39,227 bases of DNA. It comes from Candidatus Nanoarchaeia archaeon. GTDB taxonomy: Archaea; Nanobdellota; Nanobdellia; Woesearchaeales; JACPBV01. Position 1 is the stretch's first letter, and every line of letters begins with the position of its first letter. The stretch is from positions 1 through 39,227 of the forward strand of contig JANQNH010000038.1 in NCBI GenBank assembly GCA_028279655.1, read 5' to 3'. Shown piece by piece: positions 1 to 8,506 of the stretch. Under the pieces are notes generated by a model, which was given only the letters and a program-made list of their open reading frames with translations, was not told the origin of the DNA and did not search any database. The position numbers and the translations under genes were made by a program.

Positions 1-99
1 AAGTTTAAATCCTCCGCCATCTCCGAATGGATCCATATCTATAATACTATCAGCCCCATTATATCCCAATTTGATAACACCGACATTTGTACCAGTCAT
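1..99. repeat. Terminal direct repeat, left copy (circular overlap)
   Basis: Bases 1-99 are identical to bases 39129-39227. A tail-fibre reading frame runs through the repeat in the same frame at both ends, so collapsing one copy gives a closed circle with an intact gene. The length of exactly 99 fits an assembler k-mer overlap on a circular or circularly permuted genome better than a biological terminal repeat. The P22-type terminase, which packages by headful, fits the same reading. Confidence 0.95.
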
Positions 100-1224
100 C
101 AAGAGATACTCTTCGTCAGATACTCCTTGCGCGACAAGGTGCATTTGCTGATCAGGAGCTGATGTTCCTACGCCGACCTTATCTCCAGCATTCTTCGTAT
201 AAGTATATCCGTTACCTGCATCTCTATCCCATAGATCCTCTGCGGTAACTTCAGACTTAACTTCGTTAAGAGCTCCGACTATAGATGTCGCTGTAAATCC
301 TGTTAATCCAGTTGTGCCTGATTGAGAAAGCGCAATAGATGTAGATAAGTATTGATCTTTCAACTGTAAGTCATCAGGAGAATTAATGGATAAACCACCA
401 GACCATCCGATAGTTGCCTGGTCGACTCCATCGCTCTGGAAAACAATCTTTCCTTCTCCACCACCGTCGATGTCCGCATTTATAATAAGACTTGTGTCTC
501 CGCCAGGATCTCCAGCTGCAGCACCGTCAATTAAAATAACAGGGTCATCTCCATAAACACCTAGTATGGCACTTCCGGCTCTAGCGTCTGGAGCACTCTC
601 AAATAATGATACTGTGTCTCCGTTGTTCTCAGGTCTTAAGTCTGTGCCTGATCTGTCCCATAAGCTCTCAGCAGTTATTTCTGATTTAACTTCATTTAAT
701 GCGCCGACTAAAGAAGTCGCTGTAAAACCAACTAAACCTGTTGTTCCGGTCTCACTTAAGTTAATGCTTGAAGATAAATATTGATCATCTAAAGAGAGAT
801 CATTAGCAGCTGTAACTTGAATGTCAATGCCTGCTGCGGTGCTAAGTGTCAACGCTCCAGCACCACCTACATTACCTACAACAGACCCACCATCTTGGAA
901 TTGTATAACGCTATCACCACCACCTGCTGTGATGTCGCCATTCAATGTAATCTGAGCCGTTCCTCCAGGATTGCCAACTGTTCCATCCAAAAGTATTGTA
1001 GGATCATCATTCTCTATTTTAACATTATTTCCAGTTGTTCTAGGAACAAGATCGTTTCCGTCTAAGTCCCATAGATTCTCTGGTAGTATTAAGTTAGCGA
1101 ATGTTATCTTTTTATTTGTACCATTAGGCGACATAGATGTGTCGCTAACATCTACCACCTCAATTAAATCAGCATCTGCTATAGTAGTTAAAGCCGATAA
1201 TTCCGAAATCTTTTTATTTGCCAT
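1..1224 (-). CDS. Modular tail fibre, N-terminal 408 codons (continues at window right end)
   Basis: This is the 5' part of a 586-residue virion fibre that continues from base 1 into 39128-38592. I translated it by hand: it is open from the ATG at 1224, and residue 376 coincides with base 99, matching the other end. The N-terminus (KKISEL...TTIADADLIEVVD) is the short head-attachment motif common in podovirus fibres. The body is repetitive: two tandem units of about 140 residues, each opening with LWD(L/R), then a (D)DP..L(I/L)DG strand region rich in Gly/Asp, then a DQYLSxSI...TGTTGL.GFTAT module. A third module lies in the right-end part. The start overlaps the upstream stop in TAATG, so translation is probably coupled. 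It probably acts in host-surface binding; receptor specificity cannot be read. Confidence 0.85.
   Translation of the reverse strand, partial: MANKKISELSALTTIADADLIEVVDVSDTSMSPNGTNKKITFANLILPENLWDLDGNDLVPRTTGNNVKIENDDPTILLDGTVGNPGGTAQITLNGDITAGGGDSVIQFQDGGSVVGNVGGAGALTLSTAAGIDIQVTAANDLSLDDQYLSSSINLSETGTTGLVGFTATSLVGALNEVKSEITAESLWDRSGTDLRPENNGDTVSLFESAPDARAGSAILGVYGDDPVILIDGAAAGDPGGDTSLIINADIDGGGEGKIVFQSDGVDQATIGWSGGLSINSPDDLQLKDQYLSTSIALSQSGTTGLTGFTATSIVGALNEVKSEVTAEDLWDRDAGNGYTYTKNAGDKVGVGTSAPDQQMHLVAQGVSDEEYLLMTGTNVGVIKLGYNGADSIIDMDPFGDGGGFKL
223..372 (-). repeat. Fibre repeat module b
   Basis: Codes for residues about 285-334 of the wrapped fibre. The segment (QLKDQYLSTSIALSQSGTTG, then LTGFTATSIVGALNEVKSE, ending LWDR) is near-identical in protein to the modules at 655-798 and 38928-39056. 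Confidence 0.85.
655..798 (-). repeat. Fibre repeat module a
   Basis: Codes for residues about 143-190 of the wrapped fibre (SLDDQYLSSSINLSETGTTG, then LVGFTATSLVGALNEVKSE, ending LWDR). It is the first of three copies, and the DNA differs at many synonymous positions between copies, so the duplication is not recent. Confidence 0.85.
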
Positions 1225-1406
1225 TATGCACTCTCCAATAATCTAATGTCGCCGCTTTCTAACAGTCTATAATTTCCATCTTGAAGTAATCTGAAATCAC
1301 CTTCATCAATCACTTCTGATATGCCTTTGTAGAAAGTAATTCCAGGATCCTCTCCTAGACCATTACCCTCTGTTATGCCATCATATACTGTTATTCCACC
1401 AGCCAT
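1224..1406 (-). CDS. Small virion-operon protein with RLL(Q/E)(D/S)G repeats
   Basis: 60 residues. The C-terminal half is a short tandem repeat (FRLLQDGNYRLLESGDIRLLE) in which F/Y/I-RLL-acidic-G recurs every eight residues. Such repeats occur in small uncharacterised proteins of phage tail operons. The N-terminal half is also Gly-rich (GITVYDGITEGNGLGEDPGI). An AGGA precedes the ATG, and the stop overlaps the next start. Its place between small virion genes and the fibre suggests a structural or accessory role. Function unknown. Confidence 0.7.
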   Translation of the reverse strand: MAGGITVYDGITEGNGLGEDPGITFYKGISEVIDEGDFRLLQDGNYRLLESGDIRLLESA

Positions 1407-1407
1407 A

Positions 1408-1740
1408 TTATCCTGCCATTATTATATGAAAATTAGCGTCGCCACTAAATCCAGCATCAAGTTTTAATCTTGTTGCTTGACATGGGAATGCATAGTTTCC
1501 ATCTTGATCAGTTGTTTGAGATGTTAATACTTCGTGATCAAACCATTTAGCAGTTGATGCGTCAAAGTCTGGATCAGTAATATCATCAAACGTGTGTTGT
1601 ACGGTGTACGTACCAGCAGCTGCGCCAACTAAATTAACAGCAAGCCCAACTTTGAAGTCTTCTTTTCTCCAGTCTAGAGGGATTGGATTAGAAACAACTT
1701 CTCCAGCTCCGCCTGTTACTGTAATTATCTTTGGTCTCAT
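1408..1740 (-). CDS. Small beta-rich virion protein, function unknown
   Basis: 110 residues, rich in Thr, Asp and Gly with alternating hydrophobics. It reads like a small beta-sandwich (for example a GTYTVQHTFDDIT strand pair followed by WFDHEVLT). A strong AAGGAG lies seven bases before the ATG. It sits in the fibre end of the late operon, 57 bases downstream of the DUF6496-like gene, and no conserved catalytic residues are visible. Probably a minor virion or neck/fibre accessory protein. I do not recognise the family with certainty. Confidence 0.7.
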   Translation of the reverse strand: MRPKIITVTGGAGEVVSNPIPLDWRKEDFKVGLAVNLVGAAAGTYTVQHTFDDITDPDFDASTAKWFDHEVLTSQTTDQDGNYAFPCQATRLKLDAGFSGDANFHIIMAG

Positions 1741-1797
1741 GTGATAACTCCTTGTTCACTATTTGTTCTTTATAACACAAATACCGGAAAATTTCTA

Positions 1798-1959
1798 CTA
1801 CTTTTTCTTCGTAGATACTCTTTTGCCAGCCTTCTTTGCCGCTTTTCGAGCTGTTGATAAAGCAATTGCAACAGCTTGTCTCTGCGGACGTCCACTTTTC
1901 ATTTCTGTTTTTATATTTTGACTTATACTTTTCTTAGAGTAACCTTTTTTTAATGGCAT
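1798..1959 (-). CDS. DUF6496-like small basic protein
   Basis: 53 residues, strongly basic ([17 protein letters not shown], then [17 protein letters not shown]). This is the pattern of the DUF6496 family found in many phages and some bacteria: an N-terminal MPLKKG.S.K..I..NI followed by GRPQ.QAVAIAL and a Lys-rich tail. An AGGAG lies six bases before the ATG. It belongs to a set of four very basic small proteins in this operon (with 1969-2220, 3883-4059 and 4062-4196), which may bind packaged DNA or be virion-associated. Role unknown. Confidence 0.85.
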   Translation of the reverse strand: MPLKKGYSKKSISQNIKTEMKSGRPQRQAVAIALSTARKAAKKAGKRVSTKKK

Positions 1960-1968
1960 AAAAATCTC

Positions 1969-2220
1969 CTAACATTTCCACCTTTTAAGTGCTAATCCCT
2001 TTCTAGTAAGCTTACCACCCTTACTTGTTGGGCCAGGAACGCCACTCATTCTAGCACAAAAGCTCTTACGTCTTTTGGCAGCAGCACTTCCTCTTTTAAC
2101 CTTACCAGTTACAGGTGCCTTTAATTTAGAACCTGTAGCACGATTGTATTTCTTTCGGCCTTTTTCCGTTAGGCCTCCTTTTTTACTCTTCTCTCCTCGT
2201 TTAACACTTAAAGAGACCAT
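1969..2220 (-). CDS. DUF6321-like small basic protein
   Basis: 83 residues, about a third Lys/Arg. It has the conserved string GGLTEKGRKKYNR, then GSKLKAPVTG, then AAKRRKSFCARMSGVPGP, and ends RKGLALKRWKC. I recognise this as a widespread phage family (DUF6321) of unknown function that often lies among virion genes. The two Cys residues (in SFCARM and at the C-terminus) are part of the pattern. It lies one base after the Gly-rich fibre stop, so translation is probably coupled. Confidence 0.85.
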   Translation of the reverse strand: MVSLSVKRGEKSKKGGLTEKGRKKYNRATGSKLKAPVTGKVKRGSAAAKRRKSFCARMSGVPGPTSKGGKLTRKGLALKRWKC

Positions 2221-2221
2221 A

Positions 2222-3883
2222 TTAATACCATCTCACTATAACAACACCGGCAGTTCCGTCACCGCCAGTGTTAAAGCCACCGCCGCCAGAACCTCCAGAT
2301 CCAACAGTAACTGTCTCTGTTGCACTAAGACTAGATTCGTCAATATATTCTTCGGCAGTTCCCCCGGCTCCACCGCCGCCGCCGAATAATACACCAGTGT
2401 TTCCACCGGCTCCAGCAGCGCCATAGCCGGCTCCATCATCCCCATCTCCAGCACCAGTAGTTGTTTCGCCACCCTCTGAAGGAACATTTATCCTTCCGTT
2501 AACAGAACCTCCAGCACCACCGTTTGATGCAGCAGCGTCTCCGCTTTCTCCTGAGAAGTTGAAAGTTCCACCTGATCCAGAACCTCCAGCACCACCTGTT
2601 CCTCCACCTGTGTCTCCAACTCCGCCTGCTCCGCCAGTCGCAGAACATAAAGATCCGAAAGAAGAATTCCCTCCAGCAGTTCCGGTAGCTCCAGTTCCTG
2701 CGCCTCCGCCTCCGGCACCACCGCCAACGACAGTAACAAATGCAAAAGAAAAGTCAGAGTTTGGTTTAGTCCATGTGCCACTTGATGTGAAAACTTCATA
2801 TCCACCATTTGATGGAGCTGTCGTATCATCAGATGTCTCATCTAATCCACCAGATCCATCGGTTGTAACTGTTCCAATTTCACGATAATATGTATAAGCA
2901 GAAGCGTCTGATAATAGGTTGGCAGCAGCACTATCTGTATCAAAACCACCATCTACCGTACCGTCTGTCTTACTTATAATGAAAACTCTATATGTTGTAT
3001 TTGGCTGCACTGTTCCACCAGATAGTCCAGACGGGAATCCACCAGCATTCGTACCTTCTGCCCAAACAGCATCTATCTGCTTTGTTATTCCAGAAGATAA
3101 CACCATATCCCTAAAATTGAGAGCATCTCTAGCACCACCTGCTTCAATGTCTAGATCATTTGTTGGGTCCACAGAATTCTTAGATATCCCTAAATCATAC
3201 TTATATTCAATAGGCATTGTATTAGGATCAGATGTCTCTTCTTTATCTACAATACCAAAGCTTACATCGCTTAATGTATTATCAGGCGTATCAAACCCTG
3301 GGTCTATGGTGTAGTTAACGGTTGTAGTAGGAGATGAATAAGAAGAACTTGTTATTCTTCCATATGCTTCAAAAGGAGTGGTTCCTTCAAGCTTAATCAT
3401 TCTACCAACTCTATAGTAAGTAGTAAAGTCAGTTTCTAGAGATGTGTCATCAACAGTAAACTGAGTTGTTGAAACGAATGTAGGTGTTCCACCAGGGTTA
3501 ACCCATTCGTTTAGTAATTTAGCTTCTGCATTACCAGAAGAGTCATAACCAATATATCTATCCGCAGCATCTGTGTTAGTTGCAAAGTCATCTAGCTCAA
3601 TATTCTGTGCGAACAACTCTACATCATCTGCAGTCCATATAGTTACATCGTTCTTATCAGTTAATACAAACTTATAAGCTTCTTTCTGAAGGTATATTTT
3701 ACCAAATCTACCAGCAGCATCAGCGATAATTGGATTCGTATTAGGAACAGTTAAGTCCTGATCCGAATATGTAGCAAGAGGATTAGATGTGCCGGCTTCA
3801 TATGTATTAAGCTTAGCGCCGTCTAATGACTCGCCAATATCATCTAATGCTTGCTGAAATGGAAAATAAAACAAGTCAGACAT
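2222..3883 (-). CDS. Tail fibre with glycine-rich receptor-tip domain
   Basis: 553 residues. The N-terminus (about 1-90: FQQALDDIGESLDGAKLNTY, then AGRFGKIYL, AYKFVLTDKND) is the head-proximal fibre domain seen in many podovirus fibres and spikes. The middle is beta-rich. From about residue 370 (the VFTSSGTWTKP motif) the chain becomes a Gly-rich domain of about 180 residues, with runs such as GGGAGGGGAGTG, ending in VVIVRWY. It matches the glycine-rich domain of phage adhesins, thought to pack as polyglycine helices with variable surface loops. The start overlaps the stop of the preceding small gene (TAATG). Receptor binding is inferred from the domain type. Confidence 0.85.
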   Translation of the reverse strand: MSDLFYFPFQQALDDIGESLDGAKLNTYEAGTSNPLATYSDQDLTVPNTNPIIADAAGRFGKIYLQKEAYKFVLTDKNDVTIWTADDVELFAQNIELDDFATNTDAADRYIGYDSSGNAEAKLLNEWVNPGGTPTFVSTTQFTVDDTSLETDFTTYYRVGRMIKLEGTTPFEAYGRITSSSYSSPTTTVNYTIDPGFDTPDNTLSDVSFGIVDKEETSDPNTMPIEYKYDLGISKNSVDPTNDLDIEAGGARDALNFRDMVLSSGITKQIDAVWAEGTNAGGFPSGLSGGTVQPNTTYRVFIISKTDGTVDGGFDTDSAAANLLSDASAYTYYREIGTVTTDGSGGLDETSDDTTAPSNGGYEVFTSSGTWTKPNSDFSFAFVTVVGGGAGGGGAGTGATGTAGGNSSFGSLCSATGGAGGVGDTGGGTGGAGGSGSGGTFNFSGESGDAAASNGGAGGSVNGRINVPSEGGETTTGAGDGDDGAGYGAAGAGGNTGVLFGGGGGAGGTAEEYIDESSLSATETVTVGSGGSGGGGFNTGGDGTAGVVIVRWY

Positions 3884-4059
3884 TATTTCTTACCTTTTTT
3901 AACCTTTTTTAGCCGTTTCATCATAGCAACATCTGCATCCGATAAAGCACCAACTGTGCCTCTACTAGCTAAAGAATTAATCATTGCCAAGTCTTTATCT
4001 GTAACCTGACCGCCCATTCCTCTCTTGGATTTCTTCATTGTTGTTCGCATGTTTCTCAT
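3883..4059 (-). CDS. Small basic protein ending KKVKKGKK
   Basis: 58 residues (starts MRNMRTTMKKSKRGMGG, ends KRLKKVKKGKK). The middle (DKDLAMINSLASRGTVGALS) may be helical. The codons of its basic tail (AAAAAAGGTAAGAAA) lie directly before the next start and supply the only AAGG in reach, and the stop and the next ATG overlap in TAATG. I see no family match. It belongs to the group of very basic small proteins near the fibre genes. Confidence 0.7.
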   Translation of the reverse strand: MRNMRTTMKKSKRGMGGQVTDKDLAMINSLASRGTVGALSDADVAMMKRLKKVKKGKK

Positions 4060-4061
4060 CG

Positions 4062-4196
4062 TTATTTTTTACCTTTTTTAGCTAAACCATACGCTTTTTT
4101 GACAGCGCCCATTTTACCCATAGCCATCGCTTTGCGAGGCTCCATTTTCTTCATTGGGTTACCATTTGTGGTTTTTTTCATTTTTCCGTAAGCCAT
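4062..4196 (-). CDS. Small Lys/Met-rich basic protein ending KKGKK
   Basis: 44 residues, nearly all Lys, Met, Gly, Ala (MAYGKMKKTTNGNP, then MAMGKMGAVKK). A good AGGAG lies seven bases before the ATG. It follows the large ejection protein by nine bases. Low complexity makes assignment unsafe, but the start signal, tight spacing and strand argue that it is real. Possibly a DNA-binding virion component; function unknown. Confidence 0.65.
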   Translation of the reverse strand: MAYGKMKKTTNGNPMKKMEPRKAMAMGKMGAVKKAYGLAKKGKK

Positions 4197-4205
4197 TTTA
4201 TACTC

Positions 4206-6383
4206 CTATCTTTGTGGACTAACCATTTCGCCAGCTTGTGTGCCAGCACCCATTCCCGCTAAGAAACCAGTACCTTTAGCAGATACAGTCTCTGCCAATC
4301 TCTTGGTCTCTCTAGGGCCTACAAGAGAAGTAACTAAACCTCTCATGAAACTTGTTTGTTCTTCACTAGATTCGTCTGCAATTCTTCTCATCATAGCAGC
4401 AGATGATTCTGGATCAGTTAAAGCTTTAGCAAGTAATCTTGCGTTCTTTGGTGATATACCCGCCATTCTCTTCTCTAGTACGTTAGCAGCTTGTCCAATA
4501 GTAAGATCCGCAATTCCCTGAACACCAGACTTTAGGGCGCCAATCATTCTATTAAAGCGGTTACCTTCAGCCAAGTTAACATCAGTAGAACCACCTCCCA
4601 TAATCTTATTGTATGTCTCAGCAGATCTAACTTCATCTTCTAGAGACTTTCTAAAATCATTATAGTCTTTCTCTCTTCCTGCAAAAGCAGCCTTTAGTTG
4701 TTGCCTTTTTAATTCATTACCTATTACTTTCTTAGCAGAACTTCCTTGATCAGTTGCTTTCTGTATCTCAGTAAGAATCTTATCTTTAACTCCAACTAAC
4801 ATAGCGTCTCTTTCTGCTGGCCCCATCTTCTCTACATTCTTTTTTAGAACGTCCGGGCTTGATAACATATACTTCTGCCCCATATCTTGTGCATTTTTAA
4901 TTCGAATCTTATCACCACCTAAATGCATTGCCTTTTCATACATTGGATTAAGGTTCTTAATCTCATCAGCAAGTTCTCTTCTTAAGTTTGAAGCAGCTCT
5001 TCCAATCTCATTAAGCTCACCCGTCATAGGGTTCTTAATGTTACCATCAATAATATTGTCAAGTCCTTTTTTGTAGTAATGAAGCGTCTGTGTACTTGTT
5101 TCGTCACCGACTTCCTTTCCTTCCATCTTAGCTATTCTCTTAGCCATTCCTTTTGCAGAATCTTCTATTCTACCAAGAATGCTTGTCATCTTTTTGCTTT
5201 GTATAGGCCCATGTTTAAATGCTTGTCCAAATGCATCTCTTGTAGATTCATCATAAGCAGCTTCTAATTCATCAAGATTCTCAAAGTATGTTTTACCACT
5301 AACTCTCTTATTAGCTTCTTTCATAATTCTTGATTGCTCTGCGCCAGCTCTATTAACCAAGTTTCTTTCAACTTCTTCTTGTGCTTCGCCGCCAACCTTT
5401 CTCAATGTCCTAGCAAGACCTGCAGCTCCTCTATCTAAATCAGCCAAGTTAATAGTTCTATTATTCTTTACAGCTTCATCAAGCTCTTGAGCATACTGAG
5501 CAGCTTTCTGTTTAATAAGACCTGTCTGTTTAATTATATCTTCTGGAGTTTTGCCAGTTCCAACAGCAGCTTTCTTAATTCCATTAGCAATTTTTCCTGC
5601 CATTCTAACCGCCGCGCCAGCAATTGGTATCATAGTTCCACCGGCAGCACCACCTACACCACCTATACCAGCGGATAATGCTCTTTCTGCCAATCCTTCT
5701 TCACCTGCTCCAAATCCATATCCAGCGCCTGCTATGGCACCAGCCTTCATTCCTTCAACAGCTTTTTTCCCAAGGCTAGCAGACTTTGCGGCTCCTTTTG
5801 CCAATATACCACCAGGGACAGCAATACCACCAAGAACCTCTGCAGCCATCATTGCTTTGGGGCTTTCAGCTCTAGCCTGTGCTATCTCCCCTCTAACTTT
5901 ATCTAAGTTATCTTCGTAGCTTCCAGGACCTAATGCTGCACGGATAGCGGCCTCTGATTCGTCAGCGAAACCAAGAGTCATACCTTGAGCAACTTCTCTT
6001 CCAACATCTCTTACAACTCCAGGAACCTCAGAAATCATAGCCTGAGCTAGTGTTGGTGTCTCTGCTTCTATCTCAGCTCTTCTAACAGCAGCTTCTTCTT
6101 GTTTTCTTCTTAAAAATTCTGGGTCTTGTAATTGTTCTTCAACAGTTGGTACTGGAACAGGAGCAGGTTGCGGAGGAACTTGTGCAGCCGCCATCTGCTG
6201 TTCTTGACCTACAGCATCTAGTGCCCCTATGTCTGCCGGCATCGCCTCCGCAGTCACCTCTTGTGCTGGAGAAGGAGGAGCGGCTAATAAACCTCTTTGT
6301 TCAGCGATAGCAAACATCTGCTCTTGCTCTGGGTTAAGAAGTCCTCTTTCTCTCGCTATTCTTAATGCTTGTACTTTATCCAT
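4206..6383 (-). CDS. Large DNA ejection (internal virion) protein, P22 gp16-like
   Basis: 725 residues. The N-terminus has Pro/Ala/Gln-rich linkers (residues 35-90). A Gly/Ala-rich hydrophobic stretch follows at about 180-265 (GGIAVPGGILAKGAA, GAGYGFGAGEEG, GIGGVGGAAGGTMIP), of the sort that inserts in membranes. A long charged coiled-coil region runs to the C-terminus. It is the third and largest of three consecutive proteins ordered as in P22 gp7, gp20 and gp16, which leave the capsid with the DNA and form a conduit across the envelope. Size and composition match gp16-type proteins (P22: about 610 residues). No lytic transglycosylase motif was seen. Confidence 0.75.
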   Translation of the reverse strand: MDKVQALRIARERGLLNPEQEQMFAIAEQRGLLAAPPSPAQEVTAEAMPADIGALDAVGQEQQMAAAQVPPQPAPVPVPTVEEQLQDPEFLRRKQEEAAVRRAEIEAETPTLAQAMISEVPGVVRDVGREVAQGMTLGFADESEAAIRAALGPGSYEDNLDKVRGEIAQARAESPKAMMAAEVLGGIAVPGGILAKGAAKSASLGKKAVEGMKAGAIAGAGYGFGAGEEGLAERALSAGIGGVGGAAGGTMIPIAGAAVRMAGKIANGIKKAAVGTGKTPEDIIKQTGLIKQKAAQYAQELDEAVKNNRTINLADLDRGAAGLARTLRKVGGEAQEEVERNLVNRAGAEQSRIMKEANKRVSGKTYFENLDELEAAYDESTRDAFGQAFKHGPIQSKKMTSILGRIEDSAKGMAKRIAKMEGKEVGDETSTQTLHYYKKGLDNIIDGNIKNPMTGELNEIGRAASNLRRELADEIKNLNPMYEKAMHLGGDKIRIKNAQDMGQKYMLSSPDVLKKNVEKMGPAERDAMLVGVKDKILTEIQKATDQGSSAKKVIGNELKRQQLKAAFAGREKDYNDFRKSLEDEVRSAETYNKIMGGGSTDVNLAEGNRFNRMIGALKSGVQGIADLTIGQAANVLEKRMAGISPKNARLLAKALTDPESSAAMMRRIADESSEEQTSFMRGLVTSLVGPRETKRLAETVSAKGTGFLAGMGAGTQAGEMVSPQR

Positions 6384-6387
6384 TATA

Positions 6388-7800
6388 TTACCCCAATCCT
6401 AATGCCGCTAATACTTGTGCATCACTAACTTCTTCTCTTGTTGGAACAGCTGCCGGCACAGGTGCTGCAGCAACTGGAGCTGCTGGCATTGTCTCTGGAG
6501 CCATTTGTTGTTCTGACTGCTTATCAAAATATTCTTTCCATCCCATTCTATCTTTATTAAGTTCAATATCTTCTCCTTCAACCTTAGAGAAAATAGGATT
6601 ATCATCCTGGTATTGTTGCCATGCACTTTCAGCCATATCGATGTTTTTATGTCTTTTAAAGAACTCTTCTTTAAACCTTGAATACTCTATTTGGTCATCC
6701 GCTGCAGCTTCATAAGCGTCTAAGAACATTTTATTTCTTTCTGGAGTATTATTTATGCTCAAAACAGTACCTTGTAACACCATAAAGTCATTATCTGTCA
6801 TTGGTCCAGATCCTGGCTTCTTCTCTCCAAGAGCCATGGAATCTCCTAATGCAACTAAATTCTCGGCTGCCGCAGCTGCTTTTGGATCTCCTCCAAGCAT
6901 AGCTGACATCTTTGCCATCCTTGCGCGAGTTCCAGCTCCAGCTCCTGTCTCAAAGTTCTTCATAGCAGCCCTAGCCTTCAAAACATTATTTTTCTTTATT
7001 CTTTCTCCAGACAGAACCTCTCCCATGTTCTTTTTATCAGCTATATAAGCTCTTCTGTCGTCTGCAATAAGTTGCCTCATTCCCATCTTATCTCCAGCTA
7101 AACCAGTCTGCATACCCTTCATAACAACGTTTTCACCGCCGGCCCATCCAGAAGCGCCTTTAGGAACACCCATAAGCTTTTCAAGCTTCTGCATCTCTCT
7201 TTCTGCAGCTTTATCCTGAGCCATCTGCTCCCTCATTAGAGCCTGTTCTCTAAGTCTTTCCTGCAACCGCAATCTATTCGCTGCAGCAGCGTCTCTCTGC
7301 GACTGAAGAGCCGATTGAGCCTCTATCTTCTCTCTTGCAAGACGAGCACCCTCTGCTTCTCCTGCCATAGCCTCAACCTGTCTCGCCTGAGCCACCATTC
7401 CACCAAGAGCTGATTCCATACCTGGCTGGTATGCAGCAGGCATTGCCCCTACATCTAATCCAGATTGCGCAGCCTGTTCTAATGCACTCTGATAAGCCGC
7501 AGGGCGATCTTCTTCTGATGCTTGCAAAACCCCTTGAGCGAGCCTTCCCTGCATCTCAAGGTCTCTGTTTTGAATTTGTTGAGCATATGCTGGGTCTAAT
7601 GCAGATAATCTTTGCAGCGCGCTTGTCTTAGTCTCTCCTCCTTGTGCAACATCTCTTTCAAGCTGTGATACTTCAGCCTGCTTTCTTGCCTCCATAGCAA
7701 GTGCACCACTTTCTAGTCCCTGTTGATATAGAGATTGTCCTTTTTGGATAGCTCCTAGTATATCTGGAGCCTCTGCCATTGTTGCGAACATTTGAACCAT
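6388..7800 (-). CDS. DNA ejection protein, P22 gp20-like
   Basis: 470 residues, Ala/Gln/Glu-rich and largely helical. A predicted coiled coil at about 155-205 is full of Arg/Gln/Glu (RLRLQERLREQALMREQMAQ). The N-terminal third has the Ala/Gln helical repeats (SALDPAYAQQIQNRD, PAAYQSALEQAAQSG) typical of internal virion proteins. An SD (GGAGGAGC) is built from the last codons of the preceding ejection gene, which ends two bases before. Role by analogy with P22: ejected with the genome. The gene order supports the call more than any single motif. Confidence 0.75.
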   Translation of the reverse strand: MVQMFATMAEAPDILGAIQKGQSLYQQGLESGALAMEARKQAEVSQLERDVAQGGETKTSALQRLSALDPAYAQQIQNRDLEMQGRLAQGVLQASEEDRPAAYQSALEQAAQSGLDVGAMPAAYQPGMESALGGMVAQARQVEAMAGEAEGARLAREKIEAQSALQSQRDAAAANRLRLQERLREQALMREQMAQDKAAEREMQKLEKLMGVPKGASGWAGGENVVMKGMQTGLAGDKMGMRQLIADDRRAYIADKKNMGEVLSGERIKKNNVLKARAAMKNFETGAGAGTRARMAKMSAMLGGDPKAAAAAENLVALGDSMALGEKKPGSGPMTDNDFMVLQGTVLSINNTPERNKMFLDAYEAAADDQIEYSRFKEEFFKRHKNIDMAESAWQQYQDDNPIFSKVEGEDIELNKDRMGWKEYFDKQSEQQMAPETMPAAPVAAAPVPAAVPTREEVSDAQVLAALGLG

Positions 7801-7801
7801 A

Positions 7802-8506
7802 TTAAGCTCCTCCGCCGTACATTCCTGATATTGCGTCTCGTTGCCACTGTGGTGTCATATATCCTTGTTGAGCGGCTAATCCTGTCATCTGACTAATACC
7901 TTGAACAAACGGCTGAGTTCTACCCATAATACCACTTGCTCTAGCTGCGCCAGCTTGTTGCAACGCACCCCCATATTGTCCCATACCAGATTGATAAGAA
8001 CTAGCAGCTTGTTGTCCTAATCGACCCGTTTGAAGACCTGCCTCAAGGCCTTGAGAACCAAGTTGTTGTAAACGGCCCATATATTCGCCGTATCTTTGAG
8101 AGCCTAATTGCTGACCATATCTCTGCGTGGCCTTCAATGTAGCTCCTGATAATAGTCCCCCTCTAGCAGCAGCCCCTCTTTCAAGAGCCCGTTGTCCTTC
8201 TTCTACTTGGAATTGATATCCTGGGGTTGCCCTAAGTTGTTCTGAAATTTGAGCATATTGCTCTGGCGTCTCTGCTAACAATGCGCCTCTGTATCTCTCT
8301 AATCCTGCCTTTCCTGCTTCCATATAAGGCATAACATCTTTTCTTGTTTGCTTGTACTGCTTCATCTGAAGCTCTGCTGCTTTCTTTAAAGCTGCTGCAG
8401 ATTCCATTGCTGCACCTCTTTGTGCTTTAGCTGCCTTACCTGCTGCTATAGAACTAAGTGCTGATCCTGCTAGTGTTGCTCCACCTGCGATTGCTCCTGC
8501 TGGCAT
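7802..8506 (-). CDS. DNA ejection protein, P22 gp7-like
   Basis: 234 residues. The central motif (ATPGYQFQVEEGQRALERGA, then AARGGLLSGATLKATQRYGQ) is the recognisable signature of the phage DNA-transfer protein family that includes P22 gp7. The N-terminus has a hydrophobic Gly/Ala helix (AIAGGATLAGSALSSIAAG). I chose the ATG at 8506, ten to eleven bases after AAGGAG; an upstream GTG at 8518 overlaps the SD itself. It overlaps the acyltransferase-like gene by 37 bases. Confidence 0.85.
   Translation of the reverse strand: MPAGAIAGGATLAGSALSSIAAGKAAKAQRGAAMESAAALKKAAELQMKQYKQTRKDVMPYMEAGKAGLERYRGALLAETPEQYAQISEQLRATPGYQFQVEEGQRALERGAAARGGLLSGATLKATQRYGQQLGSQRYGEYMGRLQQLGSQGLEAGLQTGRLGQQAASSYQSGMGQYGGALQQAGAARASGIMGRTQPFVQGISQMTGLAAQQGYMTPQWQRDAISGMYGGGA

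Noticed and set aside
1741-1797. Promoter in the gap before the 1408-1740 gene
   Set aside because: A TTATAAAG is present but no acceptable -35 at 16-18 bases.
2559-2888. Proline-rich rightward reading frame
   Set aside because: It is the antisense of the glycine-rich fibre domain; GGN codons read as CCN. No SD and no other rightward genes there.
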